Positions 1-7,538 of a stretch of 64,000 nucleotides of DNA are shown piece after piece (the stretch's first letter is position 1; each line of letters starts with the position of its first letter). Under the pieces are notes generated by a model. It did not search any database and was not told where the DNA came from. It saw only the letters and a list, made by a program, of their open reading frames with translations. The DNA is from Arthrobacter sp. ZGTC131. GTDB taxonomy: Bacteria; Actinomycetota; Actinomycetes; Actinomycetales; Micrococcaceae. The stretch covers positions 78,019-142,018 of the forward strand of contig NZ_PJIK01000006.1 of NCBI RefSeq assembly GCF_002929275.1, in the 5' to 3' direction. Both the position numbers and the translations under genes were made by a program.

Positions 1-922
1 CCAGCCCTCTTCGAGGGGGGCGGCCAGGGCTCCCACCTCGTCGGCGAAGGGGGTCCGGCCCTGCACTGGCGGCCGTGGCCGGCAACGGATGAATATGCCG
101 CCCGCTTCGCCGAGTCCGAGTACACCGGCGCCGAACCCAACACGTTCAGGGAGCTGCTGCGGCGGCCGCGGCCCGTGGCCAGGATTTCTGATGCCCCGCA
201 CCGGGACGTGATCCGCAGCGTCCGGATCAACGACCTGTTGGTTCCCCTGGGTTTCATCATGAGCTGCGCGGAGCGTTCCGGGTGGACGAGGCGTGCTGGG
301 GTGTGGGCAGTCTCTTCCGGGAGGGCGGGCAGGATTTCTCGGACCGTGAGGTGGAATTCTTGGACGCCGTCGCCGCCACTCTGCCAGCGGCCACCCGGGT
401 GGCCGTGCGGGTGCAGCGCGGGCATCGCCCCGCTGCGGGTGGCCCAGTGATCGTTATCGCCGGAATCGACGGCGAACTGCGGGCGGCCACCCCCGCCGCG
501 GTCTGTGGTTGGCCGAGGTGGAGGATGCGGCGCCGGGCGGTTTCACCATGACGCTGCACTCCGTCGTGGTGCAGGCCCACGCCTCCGTCTCAGGCACTGC
601 CCGGGCCAGGATGCGGGACGCCGGCGGCAACTGGGTGGTGCTGCAGGCCAGCCGACTCGTTACGGGCGACGACCCCGAACAGATGGTGGTCACCGTGGAG
701 CCGGCCACCACGCAAGACGTGGTCAGCCTCCTGCTGGCGGCCTACGGGGTCTCCGCCCGTGAGCGGGATATCTGCCTGGAACTTCTGTCCGGAAATCCGA
801 CGGCGGACATCGCCCGGAATCTGTTCATTTCCCCGCACACCGTGCACGACCACCTGAAGGCTCTGTACGCAAAATTGGGCGTCGGTAGCCGCGGTGAGCT
901 GGTGGCGAAGCTGCTGGTTTGA
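1..922 (+). pseudogene. LuxR-family response regulator, frameshifted, 5' end outside window
   Basis: A GAF-like sensor region followed by a C-terminal LuxR helix-turn-helix can be read only by changing frame twice. Frame 1 runs from the window edge to about 255 (ends ...NDLLVPLGF), frame 3 continues from about 255 to about 497 (HELRGAFRVDEACWGVGS...), and frame 2 carries the end (WLAEVEDAAPGGF... to the stop at 920-922). Each shift equals loss of one base. The last 65 residues are a clean LuxR HTH (SARERDICLELLSGNPTADIAR...SPHTVHDHLKALYAKLGVGS). An intact protein would be a transcription regulator; as written it would not be made. Either a true pseudogene or two single-base sequence errors. 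Confidence 0.75.
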
Positions 923-987
923 AGCTGCGGGTTCTGCAGTCATCCACGGGTAGCCGCCGGGCATGCGTTGGACATAGTGACAAACAC

Positions 988-1022
988 AGGAACCCCGCAG
1001 TGCTGGGCACTGCGGGGTTCCT
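988..1022. terminator. Bidirectional hairpin terminator
   Basis: Perfect 13-bp stem AGGAACCCCGCAG / CTGCGGGGTTCCT around a 9-base loop, lying between the convergent ends of the LuxR pseudogene and the next minus-strand gene. T-rich sequence follows on the minus side. Confidence 0.8.
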
Positions 1023-1039
1023 TGCTGGCCGGTTTCCGG

Positions 1040-1393
1040 TTACTCGGAGTCCGGTTTCTGTTCGCGGTCCCGGAGGTTCTTCTTGATTTCGTCGAACTTC
1101 TCCTTGATGACCCGTTCCGCCTCCGAGAGGGTTTTCCCGGCGGTGCTTAGGGGATCCATCTGAAGGTAGACGTTCTGGCTGGCAGGCACGTCGTACTCAT
1201 CTTTCAGATGGGTGCCGCCGCCCACTCCCTGAAGAGACAGATACACCATGGCCTCCGTCCGGGCAATGCCGGAAAGTGTTCCGAAGACAACCGTGAAGTC
1301 GTTCGATTCAAAGCTCACAGTCTGACCGATATGGCTGCGGTCTAGGTCACCGGCTGCTACCGGCTTCTCGGACTGACTTCCGCTGTAGCTCAT
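1040..1393 (-). CDS. Hypothetical protein, 117 aa
   Basis: Soluble small protein of unknown function. The first 80 residues look like a compact beta-rich domain (VSFESNDFTVVFGTLSGIARTE), followed by a charged helical tail (SEAERVIKEKFDEIKKNLRDRE) likely to form a coiled coil. The start is well supported: TAGGAGAAGTTC sits directly before the ATG at 1393. It stands alone, with a strong hairpin just beyond its stop. No family recognised. Confidence 0.65.
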   Translation of the reverse strand: MSYSGSQSEKPVAAGDLDRSHIGQTVSFESNDFTVVFGTLSGIARTEAMVYLSLQGVGGGTHLKDEYDVPASQNVYLQMDPLSTAGKTLSEAERVIKEKFDEIKKNLRDREQKPDSE

Positions 1394-1860
1394 GAACTTC
1401 TCCTAAATAGTCGAGGGACACGTACCAAGGCAGTCTATATACGGAGCCCGTGAAGCTCAGGCGGTTCACCGTAAGCAGCCAACGCATCGGAGAGCTGGGC
1501 CGATTTGTCATGGGCGTGTGCAACACGGCGAGGACGTCCCGAGCCTGAGATGAGGGCGCTCATCCTGGCGAGCTGGGCGGTCCGGCTGTGGCGGAGCCAA
1601 GGGGGTCTCCGACGGGATCTGGTGGAGTCCAGCGTTCGGGTCGTCGGGGACTGCAGGGAAAGGGACTTGGCCATGGTTACGGGTGCGCGCGCCTCACGCA
1701 CAAGATGCGTGGCAGTCATGCATTGAATTCACAGTTTGACAGGCATCCTCAAGGTTGGCTCAGGACTGAAACAACATTGCCCCAAGATCAACGCAGATTC
1801 CGTATTCCAACGCGCCAGAGAAATAAGCTCTTCACGAGAGACAAATTCGGCTTAAGAAAG
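1394..1860. other. 467-base stretch without a supported gene
   Basis: Short open frames exist on both strands but have arginine/serine-rich compositions typical of antisense reading in high-GC DNA and no convincing ribosome binding site. From about 1725 the sequence becomes AT-richer, which could be the promoter and leader region for the lipoprotein gene at 1911. Confidence 0.4.
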
Positions 1861-1883
1861 AGGCCCGGCTGTTTGCCGGGCCT
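1861..1883 (+). terminator. Hairpin 27 bases before the lipoprotein start; terminator or attenuator
   Basis: Perfect 9-bp stem AGGCCCGGC / GCCGGGCCT with a 5-base loop, followed by CTATTTAATT. It sits between the AT-rich leader and the ribosome binding site (GAGAGG) of the gene starting at 1911, so transcripts begun upstream must read through it. Confidence 0.6.
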
Positions 1884-1910
1884 CTATTTAATTGAGAGAG
1901 GCAGCACACA

Positions 1911-2522
1911 ATGAAGTACACCAAGTCCCTGGTAGCCCTTGCCCTGATGGGCTCAGCTCTGTCCCTGTCCGCATGTGGCGGCAGCAACGGGGCGGCGTCC
2001 GGTACCGCACCGACAGCTGAAGCTGTGGAGAAGCAGGTCGAGGCTCCCAAGCCCACGGGTCCGGCCAAGTCATCCCGCGGCAACTACGTCATGTCTGCTG
2101 GAAGCAAGGCATTTGCCACGCAGACTGACCAGCTCACCGACAAGGAGACTGCCAAGTTCTCGGTTTCCTCGATCAAGAAGGGTGTTTGCACCGGGGAGTA
2201 TGTCCAGCCGCCCACAAACGGCAACATCGTGTTCGTGAAGGTCACCGTACAGACCTTGCCGGCACTGGCCGAGTCGAGCTTCCCGACGTTCAGCATTAGC
2301 GCACATGACTTCAAGTTCATTGCCAAGAACGGCACGACGTTCAACGGCTCGCTGTCAACCGTGGGGACATACGGATGCCTGCCCGATGCGGAGACGTTCC
2401 CCAGTGCCGGCATCGGCCCCGATCAGAAAGCGTCGGGGATCATCGTCATCGACGTGCCGCAGCCGAGTGGAACGCTCCTGGTCAAGAGCAACTTCGGCAC
2501 CGGCTACGAGTACACCTTCTAG
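1911..2522 (+). CDS. Secreted lipoprotein, DUF4352-like
   Basis: 203 aa. N-terminus MKYTKSLVALALMGSALSLSAC is a lipoprotein signal peptide with lipobox LSAC (Cys about residue 22), so the mature protein is anchored on the outer face of the membrane. A low-complexity Ala/Thr/Pro/Lys linker follows, then a beta-sandwich-like domain with two cysteines (GVCTGEY, YGCLPD) resembling DUF4352-type domains often found in actinobacterial lipoproteins of unknown role. Start ATG at 1911 has GAGAGG upstream. First gene of a cluster of short exported proteins (1911-5051). Confidence 0.75.
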   Translation: MKYTKSLVALALMGSALSLSACGGSNGAASGTAPTAEAVEKQVEAPKPTGPAKSSRGNYVMSAGSKAFATQTDQLTDKETAKFSVSSIKKGVCTGEYVQPPTNGNIVFVKVTVQTLPALAESSFPTFSISAHDFKFIAKNGTTFNGSLSTVGTYGCLPDAETFPSAGIGPDQKASGIIVIDVPQPSGTLLVKSNFGTGYEYTF

Positions 2523-2548
2523 CCCACACACTTTCCCGGGGGAACACG

Positions 2549-3040
2549 ATGAACATCGAGAACAACGACGCACCAACTACCTATCAGCCCACGCCTTACC
2601 AGCAGCCCGCTTATAGCCAGGTGGGTCTGCCTTTACCGCCGCAGGCGGCGGAACCCGAGAAGCGGAAGCGCAAGCCGAAGTGGTTCCTGCCGGCCGGCCT
2701 GGCTGTCGCCGGCCTGGTCTTGGGATTCGGAGCAGGCGTTGGAGCCAAGCCTGAGCCTGAGATTGTGGTGCAGGAGAAGATTGTTGAGAAGGAAGTCGAG
2801 GTCGTCAAGGAGGTCACACCGCCTTCGTGCATTGAGGCACTGGACGTGACGCAGGAGGCGATAGAACTGTTCTCCACGTACCCGGAGATGGCGCACGATG
2901 CCGTGCAGGCGGCTGGCACCTTCGACACCGCGGGGCTGCAGGCGGTTACCAGGAAGATCGAGACCTTCAATAGTGACTTGGACAAGCTGACACCTAAGGT
3001 CGGCGCACCTGTGGCAGCGTGCCGACTCGCGGCTGAGTAA
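2549..3040 (+). CDS. Single-pass membrane protein, hypothetical
   Basis: 163 aa from ATG 2549 (CCCGGGGGAACACG upstream). Gln/Pro/Tyr-rich cytoplasmic N-terminus, basic stop-transfer patch KRKRKPKW, one membrane helix (about residues 46-66, GLAVAGLVLGFGAGVGA), then a charged heptad stretch (VVQEKIVEKEVEVVKEV) and an extracellular helical domain with two cysteines (PPSCIEALD... and ...AACRLAAE). The frame is open further upstream but that part overlaps the lipoprotein gene and has no RBS. The next gene ends in the same motif CIEAL. Confidence 0.65.
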   Translation: MNIENNDAPTTYQPTPYQQPAYSQVGLPLPPQAAEPEKRKRKPKWFLPAGLAVAGLVLGFGAGVGAKPEPEIVVQEKIVEKEVEVVKEVTPPSCIEALDVTQEAIELFSTYPEMAHDAVQAAGTFDTAGLQAVTRKIETFNSDLDKLTPKVGAPVAACRLAAE

Positions 3041-3064
3041 ACGACCAGTTCGGCGGGAGGTCCC

Positions 3065-3250
3065 GTGCAAGCCGAAAAGTACAAGGGTTCGCCGGTAGCG
3101 CTGGTGATACTCGGCCTGCTTGTAGCGGCCATCGCCGGATCGATGGGGACAATGGTGCAGAAGGTCTACTCAACAGCGGTGGCCAACCGGCCAAAACCTG
3201 TCGAGACGCTGCCGGCGACCTGCATCGAGGCTCTTAGCCTGGCCGATTGA
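3065..3250 (+). CDS. Small membrane protein, shortened paralogue of the preceding gene
   Basis: 61 aa from GTG 3065 preceded by GGCGGGAGG. One membrane helix (VALVILGLLVAAIAGS) then a short segment ending PATCIEALSLAD-stop, which matches PPSCIEALDVTQEA of the upstream protein at the same relative place. The rest of the C-terminal domain is absent, so this is probably a truncated paralogue. Function unknown. Confidence 0.5.
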   Translation: MQAEKYKGSPVALVILGLLVAAIAGSMGTMVQKVYSTAVANRPKPVETLPATCIEALSLAD

Positions 3251-3343
3251 ACCCGTAAGCCCACGTCCAGCCAGTACGCCATGGACAGTAGGGCGCGTTG
3301 CCCTCGAAGGGCGGCCCAACAGCCCAACTTGAGAGGAATAAAC

Positions 3344-3784
3344 TTGCACTACCGAAAGTCGCTGGCGGCGACAGCACTGCTGCTAAGCACCGCAGCCTTT
3401 ACAGGGTGCGGGGCAGGGCCTTCTTCGGCCCCTTCTGAATCACCCACGCCGACAAAGACCATGCCCCCTAATGGGCAGCACTACAGCTCGGTGGGGGCCC
3501 TGAAGGATGCGTTTGTTGAGGTCGGCGGCGAATGCTCAACGTACAACGAAGGTAACTCCGTTACTCTCGCCGCAGAGTCGGCAACGTGCGGGGAGGACAC
3601 CGTCCTCTCTATCTATTCCTCGTCGTCCGACAAGGACCAGGTGGTTGCTAACTTGAAGCAATTTTCAGACATGATCGGACTGAATATCCTTGTCGGTGAA
3701 AATTGGATAGTTAACAACAAAAACGTTGCCTCCCTGCAGCCTGAGCTCGGCGGCACGCTGGTGACGCGCGAAGCAAAGAAGTAG
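3344..3784 (+). CDS. Lipoprotein, hypothetical
   Basis: 146 aa from TTG 3344, chosen because GAGAGG lies 8 bases upstream and because this start gives a proper signal peptide (MHYRKSLAATALLLSTAAFTGC, lipobox FTGC). Ser/Pro/Thr linker, then a small domain with two cysteines (GGECSTYN, SATCGED) that could form a disulphide. Family not recognised. Two hairpins follow the stop. Confidence 0.65.
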   Translation: MHYRKSLAATALLLSTAAFTGCGAGPSSAPSESPTPTKTMPPNGQHYSSVGALKDAFVEVGGECSTYNEGNSVTLAAESATCGEDTVLSIYSSSSDKDQVVANLKQFSDMIGLNILVGENWIVNNKNVASLQPELGGTLVTREAKK

Positions 3785-3793
3785 CAAGAGGGA

Positions 3794-3820
3794 GGGCGGC
3801 GGCCAACTGTGACGCCGCCC
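3794..3820 (+). terminator. Hairpin terminator after the lipoprotein gene
   Basis: 8-bp stem GGGCGGCG / CGCCGCCC around an 11-base loop, 10 bases after the stop codon. Confidence 0.55.
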
Positions 3821-3838
3821 GCTGCTGGTCGCGAGATG

Positions 3839-3864
3839 ATCACGCCACCGTGGCGTGGCGTGAT
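3839..3864. repeat. Perfect 10-bp inverted repeat
   Basis: ATCACGCCAC, six-base spacer, GTGGCGTGAT. Could be a second terminator hairpin or an operator; it lies in the 310-base gap (3785-4094) before the next membrane protein, which otherwise holds AT-rich sequence with no gene. Confidence 0.45.
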
Positions 3865-4094
3865 GCTGAGAGCACGGACGTTTCTCCCGGGACTCTACCG
3901 CTCATGAAGTATGGAGATGTCCTGAAAATGTCTTGGTCACGGGTCATTTTGAGTTAACTCGGGGCTAGAGAAAAACCTTGACTAAACCAAGGGAATTCTT
4001 GAGCCAACAATTCCAACTTGAGCTATATGCTCCTACTCAAAAGGCTCGTCTGCGCACGGAGTGCTGACCCTGCCTTGGTTGATAGGGGACAAAC

Positions 4095-5051
4095 ATGAAG
4101 CGGTACAACCCTCCGAGTAATTGGCCCACTCCGCCGAACGGATGGCAGCCACCGCGTGACTGGCAGCCCGACCCTAGCTGGGGGCCACCGCCACATGACC
4201 ATCAATTCTGGGTCGATGGGCCACTGCAGCCCCCGCCCCCGGAGCAGCGCGGAAAAGCTGTCACGATTACCGCTCTCGTTCTTGCTGGAGTCGCCCTGCT
4301 ACTCTGCTGGATCCCTATCGTCAACAATGCGGTATTCTTCCTTGGTTTGATCGCCGTTATTCTTGCCATCATCGCTCTGGTTATCACACTTCGGGGACGC
4401 TCAACGATGCGGGGGATGGCCATAGCCTCGCTGATTGTTGGCGTTCTTTCGCTTGTCGGGGTGCTTTCCACCCAAGCCCTCTACGCCTCTGTACTGGATG
4501 GAGTCTCGGATGCGGTCGGAGGAACCAACGAGAATGGGTATAACACCGGCGGAACATCAGCGTCGAAGTCTTCGTCCGGATCAAATACCACTGTGGCCCC
4601 GACACCTAGCGTGATCGCTGGCTCAGCAAGCCAGCCGCTGGCTCCAGGCACGGCTGCCGCTGTGGGGGATGAATACCAGGTCGCCGTTACTTCGGTGAAG
4701 TTGGACGCCAATGCCGAAGTGCTGGCTGCCAATCAGTTCAATGACGCGCCAACGGGTCAATACGTTCTCGTGCAGTTGAGCGTTACTTACGTCGGAGCCA
4801 AAGAGGGCAACCCTTGGATCGACTTATCGGAGACCTTCGTTGGCACAGATGCCAGACAGTACGACGCATCCGACTGCGGTGCTGTCGTTGACCAAGGAGT
4901 CATGGACGTTCCCACCCTGGAGAAGGGTGGCAAGGCCTCCTATCAGCTCTGCATGGACGTGCCGACGGCCGCTATTGAAGGAGGCAAAATTTTTCTCCAG
5001 CGGAGCATTTCCTTCAACGACAAGTCACGCGTTTATTGGACGATTCGGTAG
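4095..5051 (+). CDS. DUF4190/DUF4352-type membrane protein
   Basis: 318 aa. N-terminal 50 residues are Trp/Pro-rich (NWPTPPNGWQPPRDWQPDPSW), a short repeat common ahead of actinobacterial membrane domains. Two or three membrane helices follow (about 56-125), with a gap typical of DUF4190. A Ser/Thr/Gly linker leads to an extracellular DUF4352-like domain (about 195-318: YQVAVTSVKLDANAEV, GQYVLVQLSVTYVG, DCGAVVDQGV). Such proteins are cell-envelope proteins of unknown role. Start ATG preceded by GATAGGGGAC. It ends the cluster of envelope genes. Confidence 0.75.
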   Translation: MKRYNPPSNWPTPPNGWQPPRDWQPDPSWGPPPHDHQFWVDGPLQPPPPEQRGKAVTITALVLAGVALLLCWIPIVNNAVFFLGLIAVILAIIALVITLRGRSTMRGMAIASLIVGVLSLVGVLSTQALYASVLDGVSDAVGGTNENGYNTGGTSASKSSSGSNTTVAPTPSVIAGSASQPLAPGTAAAVGDEYQVAVTSVKLDANAEVLAANQFNDAPTGQYVLVQLSVTYVGAKEGNPWIDLSETFVGTDARQYDASDCGAVVDQGVMDVPTLEKGGKASYQLCMDVPTAAIEGGKIFLQRSISFNDKSRVYWTIR

Positions 5052-5082
5052 ACCAAACACTGGGGCAGCAAGGTCGCTATCG

Positions 5083-5259
5083 GTGAACGAGTCTGATGTG
5101 GTGTTGCTGCTGGACGCCTTCGGTTGGATCCGTGAGAACGTGACCGCCACTTTTGAAGGGGTGGACGACGAAATTCTGTCCGTCGGCCCCGCGGGCGCGC
5201 CGGAGGCAGCGTTAGTCAGCCAAATGTGGCTTAAGTCCCGCCCTCCGTCAGGCCCATGA
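5083..5259 (+). pseudogene. DinB/DUF664-like N-terminal fragment
   Basis: GTG 5083 begins VNESDVVLLLDAFGWIRENVTATFEGVDDEILS, which resembles the first helix of DinB/DUF664 mycothiol-dependent enzymes; the reading frame then runs into the GntR pseudogene and stops at 5259. Only about 40 residues are DinB-like; a normal member is 150-180 aa. Part of a rearrangement scar. Confidence 0.45.
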
Positions 5260-5783
5260 ACATGGTCCGGTGCAGGATGTCCACGTGCTTGCGGGCGATC
5301 TCCACGGCTTCGCCGCCGTCGCCGGCGCGCAGGGCCGCCGCGAGCGCGACGTGGTCGCGGTTTGATTTGTGCAGCAGCTGGATCGGGTAGGGGATGAAGT
5401 AGGCATAGAGCTCAGCGAGCGTTCGTGGTAAACCTCGACGGCGGTCCCCAGCCCGGACGCCGTGCCCACCAGCTGGTGGAACTGCTCGTCCGCCTGGTGG
5501 TAGTCGGACCAGTCCGTGGATTCGGCCATGTCATGGGTCAGCCGGTCGAGCTCATCCAGTTGTTCGGCAGTGGCATTGACGGCCGCGTAGTGCGTCACAG
5601 CACATTCGAACAACAGCCTCCGGTCCACCAGGCGGTTCACTGCCTGGGATTCGGCCGGTGATGCGGAGAGTTTCGCCAGCACGCTCCGCGGCGGCTCGTC
5701 GGCCACGAAGGTTCCGCCCGCACGGCCCCGGCGGCGCACCACCACGCCCTGTTCGGCCAGGCTCGCCAGCGCGCGGCGGGCCC
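5231..5783 (-). pseudogene. GntR (FadR-type) regulator remnant
   Basis: Near-copy of the intact GntR gene at 17112-17864: RRALASLAEQGVVVRRRGR, FVADEPPRSVLAKLSASPAE and the helical FCD ligand domain are all present. The DNA-binding N-terminal half is missing, since similarity stops abruptly near 5783. One T is lost in the run at 5422-5423 (TT here, TTT in the intact copy), shifting the frame after VYHE. Restoring that base gives the expected end, HRTMFMGLTEGGT-stop, at 5231. Non-functional. Confidence 0.85.
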
Positions 5784-5798
5784 GGAGGTCTTGATTAC

Positions 5799-6112
5799 TC
5801 ACGTCGCCAGGGTCAGCAGCTTCCCGTCCGTCACGGCCTGGCGGGAGAGCGTCTTGTAGCCCTCCTGTTCGAACAGCACGGTGATCACGTCCTCCTCGTG
5901 CCGCATCACGATGCCCGTGCCGCCGGTTCAGCGGGCCACACCGTCGGCAGGTCCAGGTGGGGAGCGGGCGGCCACTACCAAGGCTGCAGCGAATCGATCC
6001 GCCACCAGCGCGTCGGCCGTGACGTTTCGACCGCCCGGCCCGCCGGCACGGCCAGTGCCGTCAGCGGCAGTCCCGCGTCCTCAAGTTCGGTACTGCGTCC
6101 TTGTTCTGTCAC
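5799..6112 (-). pseudogene. Frameshifted small gene with a DUF3553-like end
   Basis: Reading from GTG 6112 (GGGTAAGG upstream): VTEQGRSTELEDAGLPLTAL, then a frame change to NVTADALVADRFAAALVVAA, then another to TGIVMRHEEDVITVLFEQEG followed by YKTLSRQAVTDGKLLTLAT-stop at 5799. The last block resembles the DUF3553 domain seen at the end of some RecQ-type helicases. Two frameshifts in 300 bases make it non-functional as written. The identity of the first two blocks is unknown. Confidence 0.4.
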
Positions 6113-6161
6113 GCCTTACCCTCCCGCTCGCTGGTTCCCTTTCGTGTGAGCCTAGATGTGC

Positions 6162-6899
6162 TCACACGCCAGGACAGGACCTCTTTGCCGAACTGTGGTC
6201 ATCCGCCGGGCGGCGTTTGGCCAAGATCAGTGGCAGCAGGGCTGCAGGAGAGGAGACAACGGCGGCCGCCTGCGATGCTTCGCCCGCGTCCCCGTAGCCC
6301 CAGTGCGCGAATATTGTCGGGATTCCGTGTTGGGCGGCTCCGGCGATGTCGTAGCTCCGGTCTCCGATCATTACGGGACTGGAGATGTCTATGCCTTCGG
6401 ATTGAAGGCGGAGCAGCAATTCGGCAATGACCTCTGCCTTGCTCGCTCTTCCGTCGCGGTCGGACGCCCCGCAGATGTTGATGAAGTGGCCTTCGATGCC
6501 AAATCTTCGTGCGAGTCTTACCGCTTGATCTTCCACCTTGGATGTGGCCACAGCCATCGGAATGCCGGCCGAGTGCAGATGGTCAAGCAGTTCGATGATC
6601 CCGTCGTATGGGCTGGACTGTTCAGCGCCGTGGTCGGCGTATGCCTTGCGGTAGTGTTGGAGGGCCCTTTGGGCGGTTATGTCGTCCAACTGTGAGACAG
6701 TTCTGAAGGACTCGATCATCGGCGGGCCGACAAATTGCCGCAGTTTGTCCATCGCGGGGACCGGCGCGCCTACGGCTGCCAGGGCTCGGGCAGCACTTGC
6801 CGTAACGCCGGGTGCTGAATCCAGCAGCGTTCCGTCCATGTCGAACAGGACGCAGCTAATGCCACTTAGAGGTGGACGGTCTTGCTGCAGAAGTGTCAT
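6162..6899 (-). CDS. HAD-superfamily phosphatase (phosphoglycolate phosphatase-like)
   Basis: 245 aa. All HAD motifs are visible: motif I FDMDGTLLDSAPG near the N-terminus (nucleophile Asp), motif II VATSK, a conserved Lys (SKAEVIAELL) and motif IV MIGDRSYDI. The helical cap follows motif I, as in Gph-type enzymes that remove phosphate from small metabolites. Start taken at ATG 6899 (MTLLQQDRPPLSGISCVLFD); an in-frame ATG at 6977 would overlap the divergent regulator's start codon and adds no conserved sequence. The 76-base gap to that regulator is the probable promoter region for both. Confidence 0.8.
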   Translation of the reverse strand: MTLLQQDRPPLSGISCVLFDMDGTLLDSAPGVTASAARALAAVGAPVPAMDKLRQFVGPPMIESFRTVSQLDDITAQRALQHYRKAYADHGAEQSSPYDGIIELLDHLHSAGIPMAVATSKVEDQAVRLARRFGIEGHFINICGASDRDGRASKAEVIAELLLRLQSEGIDISSPVMIGDRSYDIAGAAQHGIPTIFAHWGYGDAGEASQAAAVVSSPAALLPLILAKRRPADDHSSAKRSCPGV

Positions 6900-6975
6900 T
6901 TTTTCGAGTGCTTTCGGTCGTGGAGTTGGTTCGGTTCTGGGTGTGCCGGGGAAAATTTTGGTGTGAAGGGTAGGC

Positions 6976-7443
6976 ATGGATCGAGTGAGTCTTGATCAGA
7001 TAGACCAGAGGATTCTTGCGGAGCTAACGAAGAACGCTCGGATGAGCCACGCGGAGCTGGCGACCAAAGTCCTGCTGTCGAGGAATGCCGTGCGCCAACG
7101 GATCGAACGGATGGAACGGCAAGGGTATATCCAGGGGTACACGATCGTTGCCGGCCCACCGGGGCAGGGGTTGGTGTCCGCCTTCCTGATGGTTTACAGG
7201 AAGGACCGGGTGCGGGGGTCGGACGTCATCACCGTACTGCGGTCGATTCCGGAAGTGGTTTTGTGTGATGTTGTGAGCGGTGACTTTGATCTGCTGGTGA
7301 GGGTCGAGGCCCGCTCGCTGGAGAGGGTTCAGGAGATCTGGGAACAGATTGCGGCCATTCCCGGCGTCACGGACACGGTGACGGCCATGACGCTGTCCAG
7401 TTACATCAGGCGGGGCCCCGGAGGTGCCCGCGCCACCGAGTGA
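6976..7443 (+). CDS. Lrp/AsnC-family transcription regulator
   Basis: 155 aa. N-terminal winged HTH (LDQIDQRILAELTKNARMSH, ...LLSRNAVRQRIERMERQGYIQGYTIV) and C-terminal RAM ligand/oligomerisation domain (VLCDVVSGDFDLLVRVEA, a classic G.DD-like Lrp motif). Such proteins sense amino acids and regulate adjacent genes; divergence from the HAD phosphatase suggests that gene as a target. Confidence 0.85.
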   Translation: MDRVSLDQIDQRILAELTKNARMSHAELATKVLLSRNAVRQRIERMERQGYIQGYTIVAGPPGQGLVSAFLMVYRKDRVRGSDVITVLRSIPEVVLCDVVSGDFDLLVRVEARSLERVQEIWEQIAAIPGVTDTVTAMTLSSYIRRGPGGARATE

Positions 7444-7498
7444 AGCGATCAGACTCCGGACAGGTCCGCACTTCCGGCGGGCAGCACAGCGAGGAACT

Positions 7499-7531
7499 GG
7501 AGGGAGCGCACGGCGCCGCCGCGCCCCCTCC
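7499..7531. terminator. Hairpin between convergent genes
   Basis: GGAGGGAGCGC / GCGCCCCCTCC, 10 of 11 bases paired, 11-base loop, between the Lrp gene and the aldehyde dehydrogenase gene. Confidence 0.45.
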
Positions 7532-7538
7532 GGTTCAA

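Noticed and set aside
1435-1719. 94-residue minus-strand frame in the 1.4-1.9 kb gap
   Set aside because: Arg/Ser-rich composition, no RBS, no similarity I could recognise.
5799-6112. An intact RecQ helicase gene
   Set aside because: Only a DUF3553-like end is recognisable and two frame changes are needed within 300 bases.
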